Shown here piece after piece: positions 43,401-52,596 of a stretch of DNA of 64,000 nt. The DNA is from Dehalococcoidia bacterium. Its GTDB lineage: Bacteria; Chloroflexota; Dehalococcoidia; GIF9; AB-539-J10. The stretch is from positions 1-64,000 of the forward strand of contig JAFGFT010000075.1 of the NCBI GenBank assembly GCA_016930935.1, read 5' to 3'. How positions within the stretch are numbered: the stretch's first letter is position 1; each line of letters starts with the position of its first letter. The position numbers and the translations under genes are program-made. A model generated the notes under the pieces. It saw only the letters and a list, made by a program, of their open reading frames with translations, did not search any database and was not told the origin of the DNA.

Positions 43401-44053
43401 ATGGTGCGGAACTGGCGTTCCTGCAGCGCGTTGAAGGCGTAGGCGAGAAACAGCAACAATGCGGAGACCATCACCACGTAGAGAAGCGGCCCATACAGCA
43501 GGGCGTCCCAACTCACGTGGGCATACCGCAGTGGGACGAGCAGAACCCCTGCGACCATCAAGCCAATCGTCAGAGCCACCAGCCGCGGCTGAAGAAGAAC
43601 CACTCCAAACACGACCGGTAGCAGCAGATAGGAGAGTATATGCACCTCGTCCCTGCCATAGTAGGGCTCCATCAACCCTGTGAGGCTCAGGTGCAGCCCT
43701 GCAAAAATGGCAATGAGAAGTGTGCCTACCATGAGAACAGCTGCGGAAAGGTAGTATCCGCGACGATTCAGTACATACGCCAGCATGAGCAGCAGCAAGA
43801 ATGCCACGCCCAACGGAAACTCCGGATTTGCCCAGCCAACCCCGGGGGTCACCAGAAACCGGAGGGCCAGCAGCATGACCACTGTCCAACCAAACATGAA
43901 CAGCAGCAGCGCGGCAAGGAGACTGGAGCGGCCCCTTAGCCCGGAATCACCAAGTCGCGACGACGGTGACATGAGCTGTCGTGCCCATGCGCGCAAAACA
44001 TGGCTCCTTTTCCGCCGTTTTGATGACTCTGTCCGATCGTTCATCTGCGTCAC
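40475..44053 (-). CDS. Multi-PAS sensor histidine kinase (HisKA_3 type)
   Basis: 1192 residues. About six membrane helices (residues 45-210), then six PAS/PAC repeats, each opening with a form of SEEKYRxLFExSxDA, then a NarL-type kinase core. The phosphoacceptor is ARELHDQLGQALTALKLDI and the ATPase has FQELLTNVARHAQATRV, DDGIGV and GLIGMRERV, all intact. Such kinases usually phosphorylate LuxR/NarL response regulators; none is adjacent. It starts inside the stop of the upstream MASE3 kinase (ATGA overlap), so the two are co-translated. Confidence 0.92.
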   Translation of the reverse strand: MTQMNDRTESSKRRKRSHVLRAWARQLMSPSSRLGDSGLRGRSSLLAALLLFMFGWTVVMLLALRFLVTPGVGWANPEFPLGVAFLLLLMLAYVLNRRGYYLSAAVLMVGTLLIAIFAGLHLSLTGLMEPYYGRDEVHILSYLLLPVVFGVVLLQPRLVALTIGLMVAGVLLVPLRYAHVSWDALLYGPLLYVVMVSALLLFLAYAFNALQERQFRTIRESEARYRGLFEQSLDAVYTASYDGSQLEVNQAWLDLYGYCSEEVPHLNATDIYAEPAARLDFLSHIEETGFVKDEVRFKKKDGSVILCQRHVVALRDESGRIVEFQGVLHDVTERKQAERELRESEQRYRLIADDTVDVIWRMDMDMRFTYVNPAIVPMFGYQPEEWIGTSLADHCSQEAFEVMYTLVVGTVEHLSEHTGVQFDTVMYGRDGVEFPVEIRAKILTDEEKRPYAIHGMTRDITERKKAERDLRDSEEKYRELFEESMDAICVVARDGTLIEANPAYLFLYGLDASDIGKFNVRNTYLAPGVREDFLDRMEVSGAVFEEESKRRKKDGTIIDVLRSARALRDTDGRIVALQAFSQDITSRKKAEESLLRSEKKYRMLFEQSFDAVAVFDVDGTLLDANPAHLNMFGLRTDDIGKNVVSQHYISLADRDKFLRVVARDGSIVDQEVRLQKRDGTPMDCVRTGVGRFDDEGQLISVQTVTRDITAQKRAQQQVRESEEKYRLLFEMSVDPVALVSVDGTVLDANRAWLTVHGYEPGDIGKVSVIDGYVDPAEREQVLRQLDADGVIIDTEVVRKKKDGTLMHCQFSAVAHRDAEGRIVAMQTVSRDITERKRAEDELRDSELRFRSLVEHTGLGMTVTRPDSTIIDCNDVFLQMMGYTREEFMTLRTPDLYVDARDRDRVRDQVVRDGYVRDEVLEFKRKDGTPIFVSLTAAIVPFHGEQGIVSQWLDITERKMAEREAIRSREELQRLTIQLQELTAYLEEAREQERTGIARELHDQLGQALTALKLDIGDVARRVMEHRDVPPEKLAAMSTLLDETAADVRRISSELRPGVLDDLGLAAALDWQLSQFRERTGLVCELVLLLSPDDMDLREKQSTALFRVFQELLTNVARHAQATRVTVDVGRQDAQYVLTVADDGIGVTRENLESPDSLGLIGMRERVRPLGGDIDISSTPGKGTVVRVSLPAN

Positions 44054-47000
44054 TGTACCTCGTCACGTTCGTGGGCATCTGCAGTCGTGCCCAACGGAAC
44101 GGTCACTATGAGAACAGCATCATGTGCGGACACGCTTTGCACTGACAATGAACCACCGAGTACCCGAACGCGCTCACGTATGCCCACAAATCCCCATGAA
44201 TCTTCCTTCTCCGCAGGCAACGTCAGCCGGTCGCTAGTGTGGCATGCCACGCTCAGTGCCGCGTGGCCATCCCTACTCTTCAGGTTGACGGTGACCCTTG
44301 TCACACCCACCTGAGCCGACGCCCACTCCAGGGCTTCCTGCAATGAGCGAAACAGGCTGAGGGCAACACGCTCATGCGGAAGCTTGATATCCTCCACCGT
44401 GCCCAATCGACAATCGATTCCCTTCTCCCGACGGAATTCGCCGGCATGCCACTCGATGGTAGCAGCGATGCCAAGGTCCTCCAGCATCACTGGAACCAGG
44501 TCGGTATAGAGTCGTCGCAGTCGCTCTATGGTTGTGTCAAGCAGCCCGACTATCCGACTCATCGACGGACGAATCTGCGACTCCGTCTCCACCGGCAGAC
44601 CGAGGGCACACGTCGTGATATCCAGTTTTATGACTGACAGTGCCTGGGCCACCTCGTCGTGCAATTCCCAGGCAACGGCAGCGCGCTCCTCCTCACGCGC
44701 CGTGTCCAATCTTGCCGCCAGTTCACGCAGCTCACGATTGGATTCGGCAAGGTGCTCCTCTGCCCTCTTCAATCCCGTGATGTCCACCACGATACCGGTG
44801 ACGACGGAAGGTTTCCCGTCTGAGTCCCTTTCCGTAACCTCTCCGACATCACGGAACCAGCGGCACTCCCCCGAAGCCGTCCTGATGCGATACTCAACTT
44901 CATACCGCGCAACTCTGCCTTCAATATGTTCACGCATGGCCTGCATCGCCGTGTCATGGTCGTCAGGGTGCAGCAGCTTCGTAAAATCCTCATAGTGGGA
45001 GAAGGCAGCGGTCGGGTAGCCAAGCATGGTCGCCTTGCGCTCGTCGAACACGACTTCACCGAAAGGAAGCGTCATCTGCCACCACGCAAGATTGCTCGCT
45101 GCCATGGCACGCTCAAGACGTTCGGAGGCCACCTTCATACTCGTTGCAGCACTCTTCCTCTCGGTGATGTTGCGATAGATGGCGAACACACCGACCGTGC
45201 GGCCTCCAGAAACGATGGGTGAGCCCGTGACCGCTACCGCAACGAGGCTACCGTCGCGCCGCCGACGCACCGTATCGACTTCTCGGGCAGTGCGGCCGGA
45301 CTCAGACAACTCCGACAGGTCGAGCGACTCCTTCGTCCGGTCTTCCGGAACTATGAGAGTATCAATGTCCTGATTCAGAACCTCTTCCCGTGAGTAGCCA
45401 AACAACTCGCAGAACGCGCTGTTGACGTCAACAATGCGATAGTCACTTTGAAGCAGAGCGATTGCATCCACCGTATTGCTGAACAACGACATGAAACGGT
45501 CACGTTGCAGCCGCACCTGCTCCTCGGCCCGCTTCCGCTCTGTCACGTCATGGGCGATACCGAGCACGAGAGGTCTGCCGCCAGACTCGATCAACTCCGT
45601 GCGAATCTCAATCACGACCTGTTCACCGTTCTGCCGTATGAGGGTGAGTTCATCGGGCCCCGTCGATTCACCCTTCGCGCTGAGTGCCACAAGCCAGGCC
45701 GCTTGCGCCGCCATTTCTTCAGAAAGCAACCTGGACTCGAAGAATGTCTTGCCCAATAATTCATCTTTGCGGTAGCCCACCAGCCGCTCAGCCGCAGCGT
45801 TGGCGTCGACGAACCTGCCTTCGAGGTCGCTGAGGTAGTACGCTTCGGGCGCGCGGTCGAAGAGCGCGCGGAAACGCTCTTCCGATTGCCGCAGCATCTC
45901 CTCGGCACCCCTCTGCTCTGTGATGTCCTGCCCTGAGCCAAGCGTGCCGGTAATGACCCCCTGGGAATCCCTAAGCACCGAGTTATGCCAGGCGATGAGA
46001 CGTTCGCTACCATCGCGTGTCACCACACGATTTTCGACATATTCGGCAAGTTCGATGTTGCCCGACATGAGCGAATCGTACGCCGCCCGCACTCCAGCCC
46101 GTTCATAAGGCAGCAGGAAGTCGGCGAACCAGTCCCTACCAATCAGTTCTTCCCTCTCATAGCCGAGCACTTCTGCTCCCCTGCGATTGACAAGCTGGAC
46201 CCTGCCACTACTGTCGAGCACCAGGAGTATCGTTCCGGCAATCTCAAGGTAGCTCTGGGAAAGGTCCCGTTCGTGCAGCACCTGGTCCCGGCTCTGAGCC
46301 AGGTCGCGGAACAACAGTTCATACGGTGTCGCAAGACTTGTCACCACCACGGCTTTGTAGACAAGATAGAAGGACACCGCCTTCAGCAGATGCCCCACCA
46401 GGTTGGCCACACCGTACACGTCGGTGTAGAGAGTGAACGACATCTCCGCAGCAACCGTTGTGACTATGGCCACCACCAGCATTCGAAAGACACGAGGTTC
46501 AAACTGCGTTCGGCGCCCATACAGAAGCCACAGTGCCATGAACAGCACCGCGGAAATTGTGTACTCGCTTGCAACCTTGAATGCGGTGAGTCCCTGTCCC
46601 TCTACGAAACAATCCGGGAAGATGCCGAGCCAACCGATGGAGAGGAGTCCGAATCCAGACATCAGCACATATGCGGCAACAACCGGAAAGAGGCGCAGAT
46701 GGCGCGTCAGAAAGAGCGGTGCAACGAGAAGTGAGAATGCCTCGATGTAGCGGGCGAGGATCCAGAACTGCGTTGGCTGATTGGACCCAAATGCTGGGAA
46801 CACACCCATGCCCTTATACGTGAGCATATGGGCCAGGTCGACAATCGCGACGAAGAGGTAGGCAATGCCAAGAAGAAGCAGATAGTCATTGGAGACCCAC
46901 TTCCTCGTGTTCCACGCAACGATGAATATGCCGAATGCAACCACCACCGTGAACAACTCAATGCCCACGTGAAACAGCAGGTAGTTCGAGCGGCCCAACA

Positions 47001-47103
47001 GGTAGAGCGAGGCAAATACGCCCGCAACGGCAGCAACAAAGGCAGCAGTGCGCCACCTCTGTGCACCGGCAGATTGCAGCAAGACTCTATCTGTGTCACT
47101 CAT
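44050..47103 (-). CDS. MASE3/PAS sensor kinase with a degraded ATPase domain
   Basis: 1017 residues. The N-terminal 260 residues form a MASE3 membrane sensor (NDYLLLLGIAYLFVAIVDLAHMLTYKGMGVF, FPDCFVEGQGLTAFKVASEY). Four PAS domains follow, then a HisKA_3 dimerisation helix with the phospho-His motif AWELHDEVAQALSVIKLDI. In the ATPase domain the N-box that is usually EALTNVxxHA reads EALEWASAQV, and the G1 box DDGxG reads ACHTSD, so nucleotide binding is probably lost; the last part (WGFVGIRERVRVLGG) is retained. It may be a signalling partner that is phosphorylated in trans by the downstream kinase. Translationally coupled to it. Confidence 0.88.
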   Translation of the reverse strand: MSDTDRVLLQSAGAQRWRTAAFVAAVAGVFASLYLLGRSNYLLFHVGIELFTVVVAFGIFIVAWNTRKWVSNDYLLLLGIAYLFVAIVDLAHMLTYKGMGVFPAFGSNQPTQFWILARYIEAFSLLVAPLFLTRHLRLFPVVAAYVLMSGFGLLSIGWLGIFPDCFVEGQGLTAFKVASEYTISAVLFMALWLLYGRRTQFEPRVFRMLVVAIVTTVAAEMSFTLYTDVYGVANLVGHLLKAVSFYLVYKAVVVTSLATPYELLFRDLAQSRDQVLHERDLSQSYLEIAGTILLVLDSSGRVQLVNRRGAEVLGYEREELIGRDWFADFLLPYERAGVRAAYDSLMSGNIELAEYVENRVVTRDGSERLIAWHNSVLRDSQGVITGTLGSGQDITEQRGAEEMLRQSEERFRALFDRAPEAYYLSDLEGRFVDANAAAERLVGYRKDELLGKTFFESRLLSEEMAAQAAWLVALSAKGESTGPDELTLIRQNGEQVVIEIRTELIESGGRPLVLGIAHDVTERKRAEEQVRLQRDRFMSLFSNTVDAIALLQSDYRIVDVNSAFCELFGYSREEVLNQDIDTLIVPEDRTKESLDLSELSESGRTAREVDTVRRRRDGSLVAVAVTGSPIVSGGRTVGVFAIYRNITERKSAATSMKVASERLERAMAASNLAWWQMTLPFGEVVFDERKATMLGYPTAAFSHYEDFTKLLHPDDHDTAMQAMREHIEGRVARYEVEYRIRTASGECRWFRDVGEVTERDSDGKPSVVTGIVVDITGLKRAEEHLAESNRELRELAARLDTAREEERAAVAWELHDEVAQALSVIKLDITTCALGLPVETESQIRPSMSRIVGLLDTTIERLRRLYTDLVPVMLEDLGIAATIEWHAGEFRREKGIDCRLGTVEDIKLPHERVALSLFRSLQEALEWASAQVGVTRVTVNLKSRDGHAALSVACHTSDRLTLPAEKEDSWGFVGIRERVRVLGGSLSVQSVSAHDAVLIVTVPLGTTADAHERDEVQ

Positions 47104-47431
47104 ATCGGAATAGACTTTCTCTGAGGGTTATGCGCATACTGCTGTGCGCTTCATGATAGACCAGTGAAGTATCACGAGCAAAATGGCGCACGGGTGCGAC
47201 GACCTCACACTCCACGAAACCGGTAGTATCACAGTGTGGAGGGATTGAGACTATCATCTTCGGAAAGCTGCCACAGAGGTTTGAGCAACACTCCAACGGA
47301 GCCACTCGTGTCGTCAATGTACCGCAATTCCAGGAAATCCTGTTGGACGGCGAGTTCGCTGAACCTTCATGGTAGCAGGGGGTCTTGCGGGGGGACACAT
47401 CGGTGGTACTACTGTCCGTTGAGAGGAAACG
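47104..47431. other. Intergenic gap before the MASE3 kinase, no gene seen
   Basis: 328 bases between the kinase start and the end of the giant protease, both on the minus strand. No open frame with a ribosome binding site and no strong promoter or terminator hairpin was found. It should contain the kinase promoter. Confidence 0.4.
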
Positions 47432-50400
47432 CTATGGAGCCTCACCAACAGTGAGACTGCAGCCAGAGGTAGCCGCCACCCAGTAGCCATATCCGGGGTC
47501 GAGTTGTTCACCAAAGACATAGGATTTGGACGATGGATTCCAGGAATACGCGAATCCCTCAACACTGTCATCGGGAGCGTCCACGGGGTCTTCGAAGTCT
47601 ACTGAGGCTCCGTACACCGAGCCAATAAGGTTCCATCCCGCCGACAACGTACGTGTCCATGTGGTTGCCGGCGCACCTGCCCACGTGAAGGTAGTCTCCT
47701 CCGAGCACGCAACCCAGTATCCGCGCCACGGCTCAATATCAACGGGCTGGCTGTACGACTTCGTCTGCGGATCCCACATGTAGACGGCATCAACGCCGGA
47801 GAACACCTCTGCGACGGTCATGTCCGGCATGACCAGAGGGAGGGAAACCATGTTCCAGCCAGGTTGCAGCGTAGTCTCAAGGATCTGTGTAGAAGGTGAC
47901 TCCTCAGTTGAGGCTGACGCCTCCAGGAAGGAGTCAGAGAACAGGTCAGCTCCCTGGTCATCTTCGGTAGTCGACCAGGCGCGATAGTAGTAGGTGGATA
48001 ACTCATCGAGTGCTGAATCTGAACATGCGGCGCCACTGCCATCGTAGACGAGATAGCCGTCATCAATATCGGCAGGAGGACTTCCCTTCTTGCCACGTAT
48101 GTACGTATGCCCGGCGCCTTCGCCCTGCGTCCACGTTAAGTCGATACGATAGTATGGGAAGGATGGGTCGGGCTCCACCGTGAACACCGACGGCTCGAAT
48201 GGCTTGGTTGTGAACGCAATCTCATCTCCGTATCCCGTCCCTGCGCTGTTGCGGGCCGACGCACGTGCATAGTACACAGTGCCCGCATCAAGTTCGGCAA
48301 GGACAACGTCGAATCCGTCACCATCTCCGAGGTTTCCCGACCAATCGGTAGCGGCATACGGCCCTCCCGACTCTGTGCCGTACTCAAAGCGAAACTCACA
48401 GGATTCCCAACCGTCGTCCACGAGCGTCCCGTGCAGCGTGGCAGTCTCCTCCTCCACTCCCGAAGGGGCGTCTGTCGAAAGCTTCGGCAAAGACGTCGTG
48501 CGCACGTGCAGATTGACAGGGACACTCACCATATCCATGACAGGGTCGTCGCTGCCTATCTTTATGGTCGCATAGTAGTCGCCGTCGGCAAGTCCCGTGG
48601 TATCTACCGTCACGGTGACCTCGTCCGAGCCCGCGGGCACCACAGAGCCCTCCTTCGGAGATTCATCCAACCACGGAGCTCCTCCAACGTCGTCCATCAC
48701 AGCCGCGACGTCAAGAAGACCATTGCCGTATTCAGCATCCAGACCGGCGGAACCAAGGTCTTTCGCCGTAGACTCAAGGGTATTTCTCACATCTTCGGGA
48801 CCCCAATTGCGGTTCTCAGACAGGATAAGAGCGGCCGCCCCGCTCACATGGGGACAGGCCATGGAGGTTCCCTGCCACCAGGAATAGTCAAAATCGGCAT
48901 AACTACCGTCGAGCGTCTGCTGCAACACTCCGTCAGGGTTGCCGTCAAAGTTCTGGTCCATGGACAGATCACCGCCGGGTGCAACGATATCTACGTAGCT
49001 ACCGGTACTGGAGTACGGCGCGCGGGATTCGTCATAGCGTGTTGCACCAACCGCGATGCAGTAGTCGTCATATGCGGCGGGATACTGCGGGTCATTGCCG
49101 GTCAAATAGTCATTGCCAGCCGCACATACAACGGTCACACCGTGGCTGAACGCATACGCAAGGGCGTCCGCCTCAGTCTGACTGCTCCCTTCACCACCAA
49201 CACTGAGGTTGATGATATGTGCGCCATGATTCACCGCGTAGTAGATGCCATCAGCCTCATGGGCGACCGTACCGCTTCCGCTGGCATCCAGTATCTTCAC
49301 AGGCATGATGGAAACACCGAAGGCAAGTCCTGCAACGCCCAACGCGTTGTTGGTCGTCTGTGCGATTGTTCCCGTCACATGTGTACCATGGCCGTCGTCA
49401 TCGTTCGGATGAGAGTCACCGTTGACGAAGTCGTAGCCCTCTACGAACGCCGTACCGCTAAGGTCAGGAGCCTGGGCATAGGGGCCGTAGCCCTCGTATG
49501 CAACTCCCGTGTCGAGCACGGCGACGATGACATCGCTCGATGCGCCCCTCCGGTAGTCCCACGCGTTTTCGGCGTTCACCTGGTCGAGATTCCACTGAAG
49601 CGCCAGCATCGGGTCATCAGGAGACCATGCAGCCTCTCTGCGATAGTTCGGCTCAACGTATTCAACAAGGCCACTGTTCAGATAATCGGTCGCCACCTCG
49701 GCCGCGTTCCGTCCCTCAGGCACGCGGACAATGTCGAAGCGGCCAGCACTGCTGCGACCGACAGACACGGCCCCGAGGGCTCCATGGACTGCCTCAGCGC
49801 TCGAGCGGCCACCGGTATCCTTGAATTTCACTATCAACTCTTCCACATCTGCCGCCCGCACGGACCAGGCCGAAACCCCGGCGGCACTCACCGACTCAAT
49901 GGCGTTTGATGCTCCGGGTGGGGGCGGGGGTGGCGGCGGCACTGACTCGCCCACCGTGTAGTGGAGCGTACCGCTCCCGGTATTCCCGATAGACAGTGAG
50001 TATTCGCTCACATCGCCAGGAGGCACAACAATCTCGAACGAGGCGGGGAGTACCGCTATTACAGGCGTTCCAGACGTGTCCGTGGCGGCGCTGTCATCTG
50101 CGTAGTCTTCCGACCACTGCTCGGAACCAGCGTGATATGACCACGCGCGATAGTAGTACGTTGTTCCCTCAACGAGGGAACCATCTGAACAGAGGGTCCC
50201 CGAATCCAGGTAGACCTGCACACCATCGCCGCGGTCGGCAGGATAGCTGCCGGTCTTGCGCATGATGAGTGTCATGTCAGCGCCGGAGCCAATCGTCCAC
50301 GAAAGGTCCACGGAGTCAGAGCCCGCAGACGTCGCATCGAAATCAGCAGGTCCGAGGGGCTTCGTTGTGAACGACAGTTCTCCCCCACTGGAGGTACCGG

Positions 50401-52237
50401 TGCTATTCGTCAACTGGGCACGAAAGTAGTAGTCCGTTCCGGGCAGAAGGCCGGACACGGCTTCGGCAAATGGGTCGTCCGTTACCACGGAGCCTGTCCA
50501 CGTGGTGGCATTTCCATATGCCTCGCCGGAGTCGACATCGTATTCAAATCTGTACTGGCACGGCTCTCCGTTGTCATCGAAGACCGTACCATTCAGCACT
50601 GCTGACTCCGCAGCTGTGGAAGTTGCAGACTCTGAGCCTGCGACAGGAGCCACACCACTCGTCGCCGCAGTCGCCTCAGCACAGGTAGCAGACCACTGTC
50701 CCCCCGCCGAAGCCTCGGACCAGGCACGATAGTAGTATGCGGTGGCGCAATCGAGTCCAGTGTCAGTGACCGAGGGAGCCGTTCCATTGTAGACGGTCAC
50801 ACCGTCAGCTCTATCGACAGGATATGCACCCGCTTTCCGTTGCACCTGCGTATTGCCGGCCCCCTCTCCCTTCGACCACGTCAGGTCGATTGAGTCAGGG
50901 CCGGCGGACGAGGCACTGAGCGAGGACGGAGCAGCAGGAAACGTCACAAAGTCCAACTCACTCCCTATATCGGTACCATTGCCGTTCCTGCACTCCGCCA
51001 CGAAGTAGTACGCCTGCCCAAGGGCGAGTCCTGACACCTCCGCAGAGAAGTCATCTCCCGTCGTCACCGAGCTCGCCCACGAGGTCTCCACGGTGTAGAC
51101 CCCGGATTCCTCACCGTAGCTGAACCGGTATTCACAGGACTCTCCACCATCAGACTGCACGTAGCCCCAGAGTGCGGCAGCGGTTTCGCCAACGGAATCT
51201 GCGCTCTCTGTCTGCACATCAGGAGGGCCGACATTCGCCTCAAGCTCAAGAACGGCAACCCCATAGTGCAGCATTCCCGAATACGAACCACCCCACGTCA
51301 TGCTGTGCACACTGTGGTCCCACGTGTCATGCAGGTACACCGTGTCAGGGTCGTCGTAGCCAACTCCCAGCATCGAGTGTCCCTGAACCTGGATGACCAC
51401 CGGTCGTCCCGCGTCAATCTCCTGCTTATACTGCTCCCAGGTAAATCCGGCAGATGTGCCACCCCACCCGTAGATATACTGATTGTAGTTCCGGACGACG
51501 CTGTAGCCGCGGGACTCGGCGAAGAGCCGCATGCCGTGGCATCCATCGCGCCGTGAGGAGCCTTCCGAACCGGTATAGTCATACAGCGGAGCGTTGCCGC
51601 CGCTGAAGAAGAACGTCGTTGAACCATCAGTGTTCTGCCAGTTGACATACTGGCTCGTGCCCATGAAGTCCGCCGTACAGTCGGCGTAGTCGTGCTCCGT
51701 CCAGTTCCCGTCGAACGGATCGTCACTACTGCCCATGCCCGACCAGTAATCATCCACGTGTCCCCGTTCGGCAAGCCCATCATAGCCCTGGCGCGTGGCA
51801 CTCAGGGGAGACACTCCTCCCGCCCAGGCCGTCGCGTTGTTGAGCGGACATACCCCACCGTTGGTGGGGCCGCCATACATGTTCGGATAACCATTCCGGT
51901 CGTAGTAGCCGAAGAGCATTGCAGCCGACGTCGCCGAGCAGCCATAACACCAATCGTACGCAGGCACCTCAGACAGTACAGAGGCAACACCTCGAAGTTC
52001 TTCAAGAGAGGAGGCAACCGCCGGCATTCGTGTCTCAGACGGCGGCATCGGGAAGATGCGCACATCGATGAGGTTTCCATCACCGTCATCGATAACATCA
52101 ACCAGGTATGGGTCTTCCGGGGAATCCTCAGCGTGCAGCGTCTGCGGGCTGAGCGGAGCCACGACAAGAACCAGTGCGAGGAGCAGGACGGCACCACGAG
52201 CCAGGGTGAATCCAGCTTTGAACCTGGCCCCCGACAT
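47432..52237 (-). CDS. Giant secreted double protease: C39-like cysteine peptidase plus subtilisin S8
   Basis: About 1601 residues. Signal peptide to about residue 37. Residues about 95-345 are a papain/C39-like domain (DWCYGCSATSAAMLFGYYDR, VQGHSMLGVGYDD, YLHDTW). Three fibronectin-III-like repeats follow, then a seven-proline linker and an I9-like propeptide (LIVKFKDTGGRSSAEAVHG to VEYVEPNYRR). The subtilisin domain is complete: VIVAVLDTGVA (Asp about 909), DGHGTHVTGTIAQ (His about 951) and GTSMACPHVSGAAALIL (Ser about 1124). More fibronectin-like repeats lead to two C-terminal GWNMVSLP/GWNLIGS modules that end in GYWVA segments. It is probably a cell-surface or extracellular enzyme for protein breakdown. 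Confidence 0.88.
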   Translation of the reverse strand: MSGARFKAGFTLARGAVLLLALVLVVAPLSPQTLHAEDSPEDPYLVDVIDDGDGNLIDVRIFPMPPSETRMPAVASSLEELRGVASVLSEVPAYDWCYGCSATSAAMLFGYYDRNGYPNMYGGPTNGGVCPLNNATAWAGGVSPLSATRQGYDGLAERGHVDDYWSGMGSSDDPFDGNWTEHDYADCTADFMGTSQYVNWQNTDGSTTFFFSGGNAPLYDYTGSEGSSRRDGCHGMRLFAESRGYSVVRNYNQYIYGWGGTSAGFTWEQYKQEIDAGRPVVIQVQGHSMLGVGYDDPDTVYLHDTWDHSVHSMTWGGSYSGMLHYGVAVLELEANVGPPDVQTESADSVGETAAALWGYVQSDGGESCEYRFSYGEESGVYTVETSWASSVTTGDDFSAEVSGLALGQAYYFVAECRNGNGTDIGSELDFVTFPAAPSSLSASSAGPDSIDLTWSKGEGAGNTQVQRKAGAYPVDRADGVTVYNGTAPSVTDTGLDCATAYYYRAWSEASAGGQWSATCAEATAATSGVAPVAGSESATSTAAESAVLNGTVFDDNGEPCQYRFEYDVDSGEAYGNATTWTGSVVTDDPFAEAVSGLLPGTDYYFRAQLTNSTGTSSGGELSFTTKPLGPADFDATSAGSDSVDLSWTIGSGADMTLIMRKTGSYPADRGDGVQVYLDSGTLCSDGSLVEGTTYYYRAWSYHAGSEQWSEDYADDSAATDTSGTPVIAVLPASFEIVVPPGDVSEYSLSIGNTGSGTLHYTVGESVPPPPPPPPGASNAIESVSAAGVSAWSVRAADVEELIVKFKDTGGRSSAEAVHGALGAVSVGRSSAGRFDIVRVPEGRNAAEVATDYLNSGLVEYVEPNYRREAAWSPDDPMLALQWNLDQVNAENAWDYRRGASSDVIVAVLDTGVAYEGYGPYAQAPDLSGTAFVEGYDFVNGDSHPNDDDGHGTHVTGTIAQTTNNALGVAGLAFGVSIMPVKILDASGSGTVAHEADGIYYAVNHGAHIINLSVGGEGSSQTEADALAYAFSHGVTVVCAAGNDYLTGNDPQYPAAYDDYCIAVGATRYDESRAPYSSTGSYVDIVAPGGDLSMDQNFDGNPDGVLQQTLDGSYADFDYSWWQGTSMACPHVSGAAALILSENRNWGPEDVRNTLESTAKDLGSAGLDAEYGNGLLDVAAVMDDVGGAPWLDESPKEGSVVPAGSDEVTVTVDTTGLADGDYYATIKIGSDDPVMDMVSVPVNLHVRTTSLPKLSTDAPSGVEEETATLHGTLVDDGWESCEFRFEYGTESGGPYAATDWSGNLGDGDGFDVVLAELDAGTVYYARASARNSAGTGYGDEIAFTTKPFEPSVFTVEPDPSFPYYRIDLTWTQGEGAGHTYIRGKKGSPPADIDDGYLVYDGSGAACSDSALDELSTYYYRAWSTTEDDQGADLFSDSFLEASASTEESPSTQILETTLQPGWNMVSLPLVMPDMTVAEVFSGVDAVYMWDPQTKSYSQPVDIEPWRGYWVACSEETTFTWAGAPATTWTRTLSAGWNLIGSVYGASVDFEDPVDAPDDSVEGFAYSWNPSSKSYVFGEQLDPGYGYWVAATSGCSLTVGEAP

Positions 52238-52596
52238 CAAGGCCTCTTCATGCCGCGCACGTCACCGTAGTGCAACAGCGAGGTACTACGATCTACACGG
52301 GAGATCATAGATGTCATTCTATGGCGTCCGGGCACCAACCTCCAATTTCACAAATGCCAGAGAGAATGCATTTCAAAGCTAATTGTGACCATGCGGTTGC
52401 GGCACGCAGGAACTTTGATACACCGCACTTTCGTACCCTGCGAGTGACAATCCCAATCTCAAGAAATGACATGTGCGCCCGCTCGCATGTGCGTTTGGAC
52501 TTTGACCTTCATACTCCGCTACCATTGAGTGCGGCTACACGCACAGTGAGACGGCGCCGGCAATACCACGGCCAGCGCCACGCGAAGGTGATTGTT
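52238..52596. other. Divergent intergenic region, no gene seen
   Basis: About 360 bases between the double protease and the P-loop protein. The frame upstream of 52597 is open but has no ribosome binding site before 52584 and an atypical composition (Arg/His-rich), so it is read as leader. No confident promoter could be placed. Confidence 0.4.

Noticed and set aside
48431-49909. 492-codon open frame on the plus strand opposite the giant protease
   Set aside because: It is antisense to a well-supported S8 domain with all catalytic residues; no ribosome binding site, no domain, and Arg/His/Val-rich composition typical of reverse-frame shadows.
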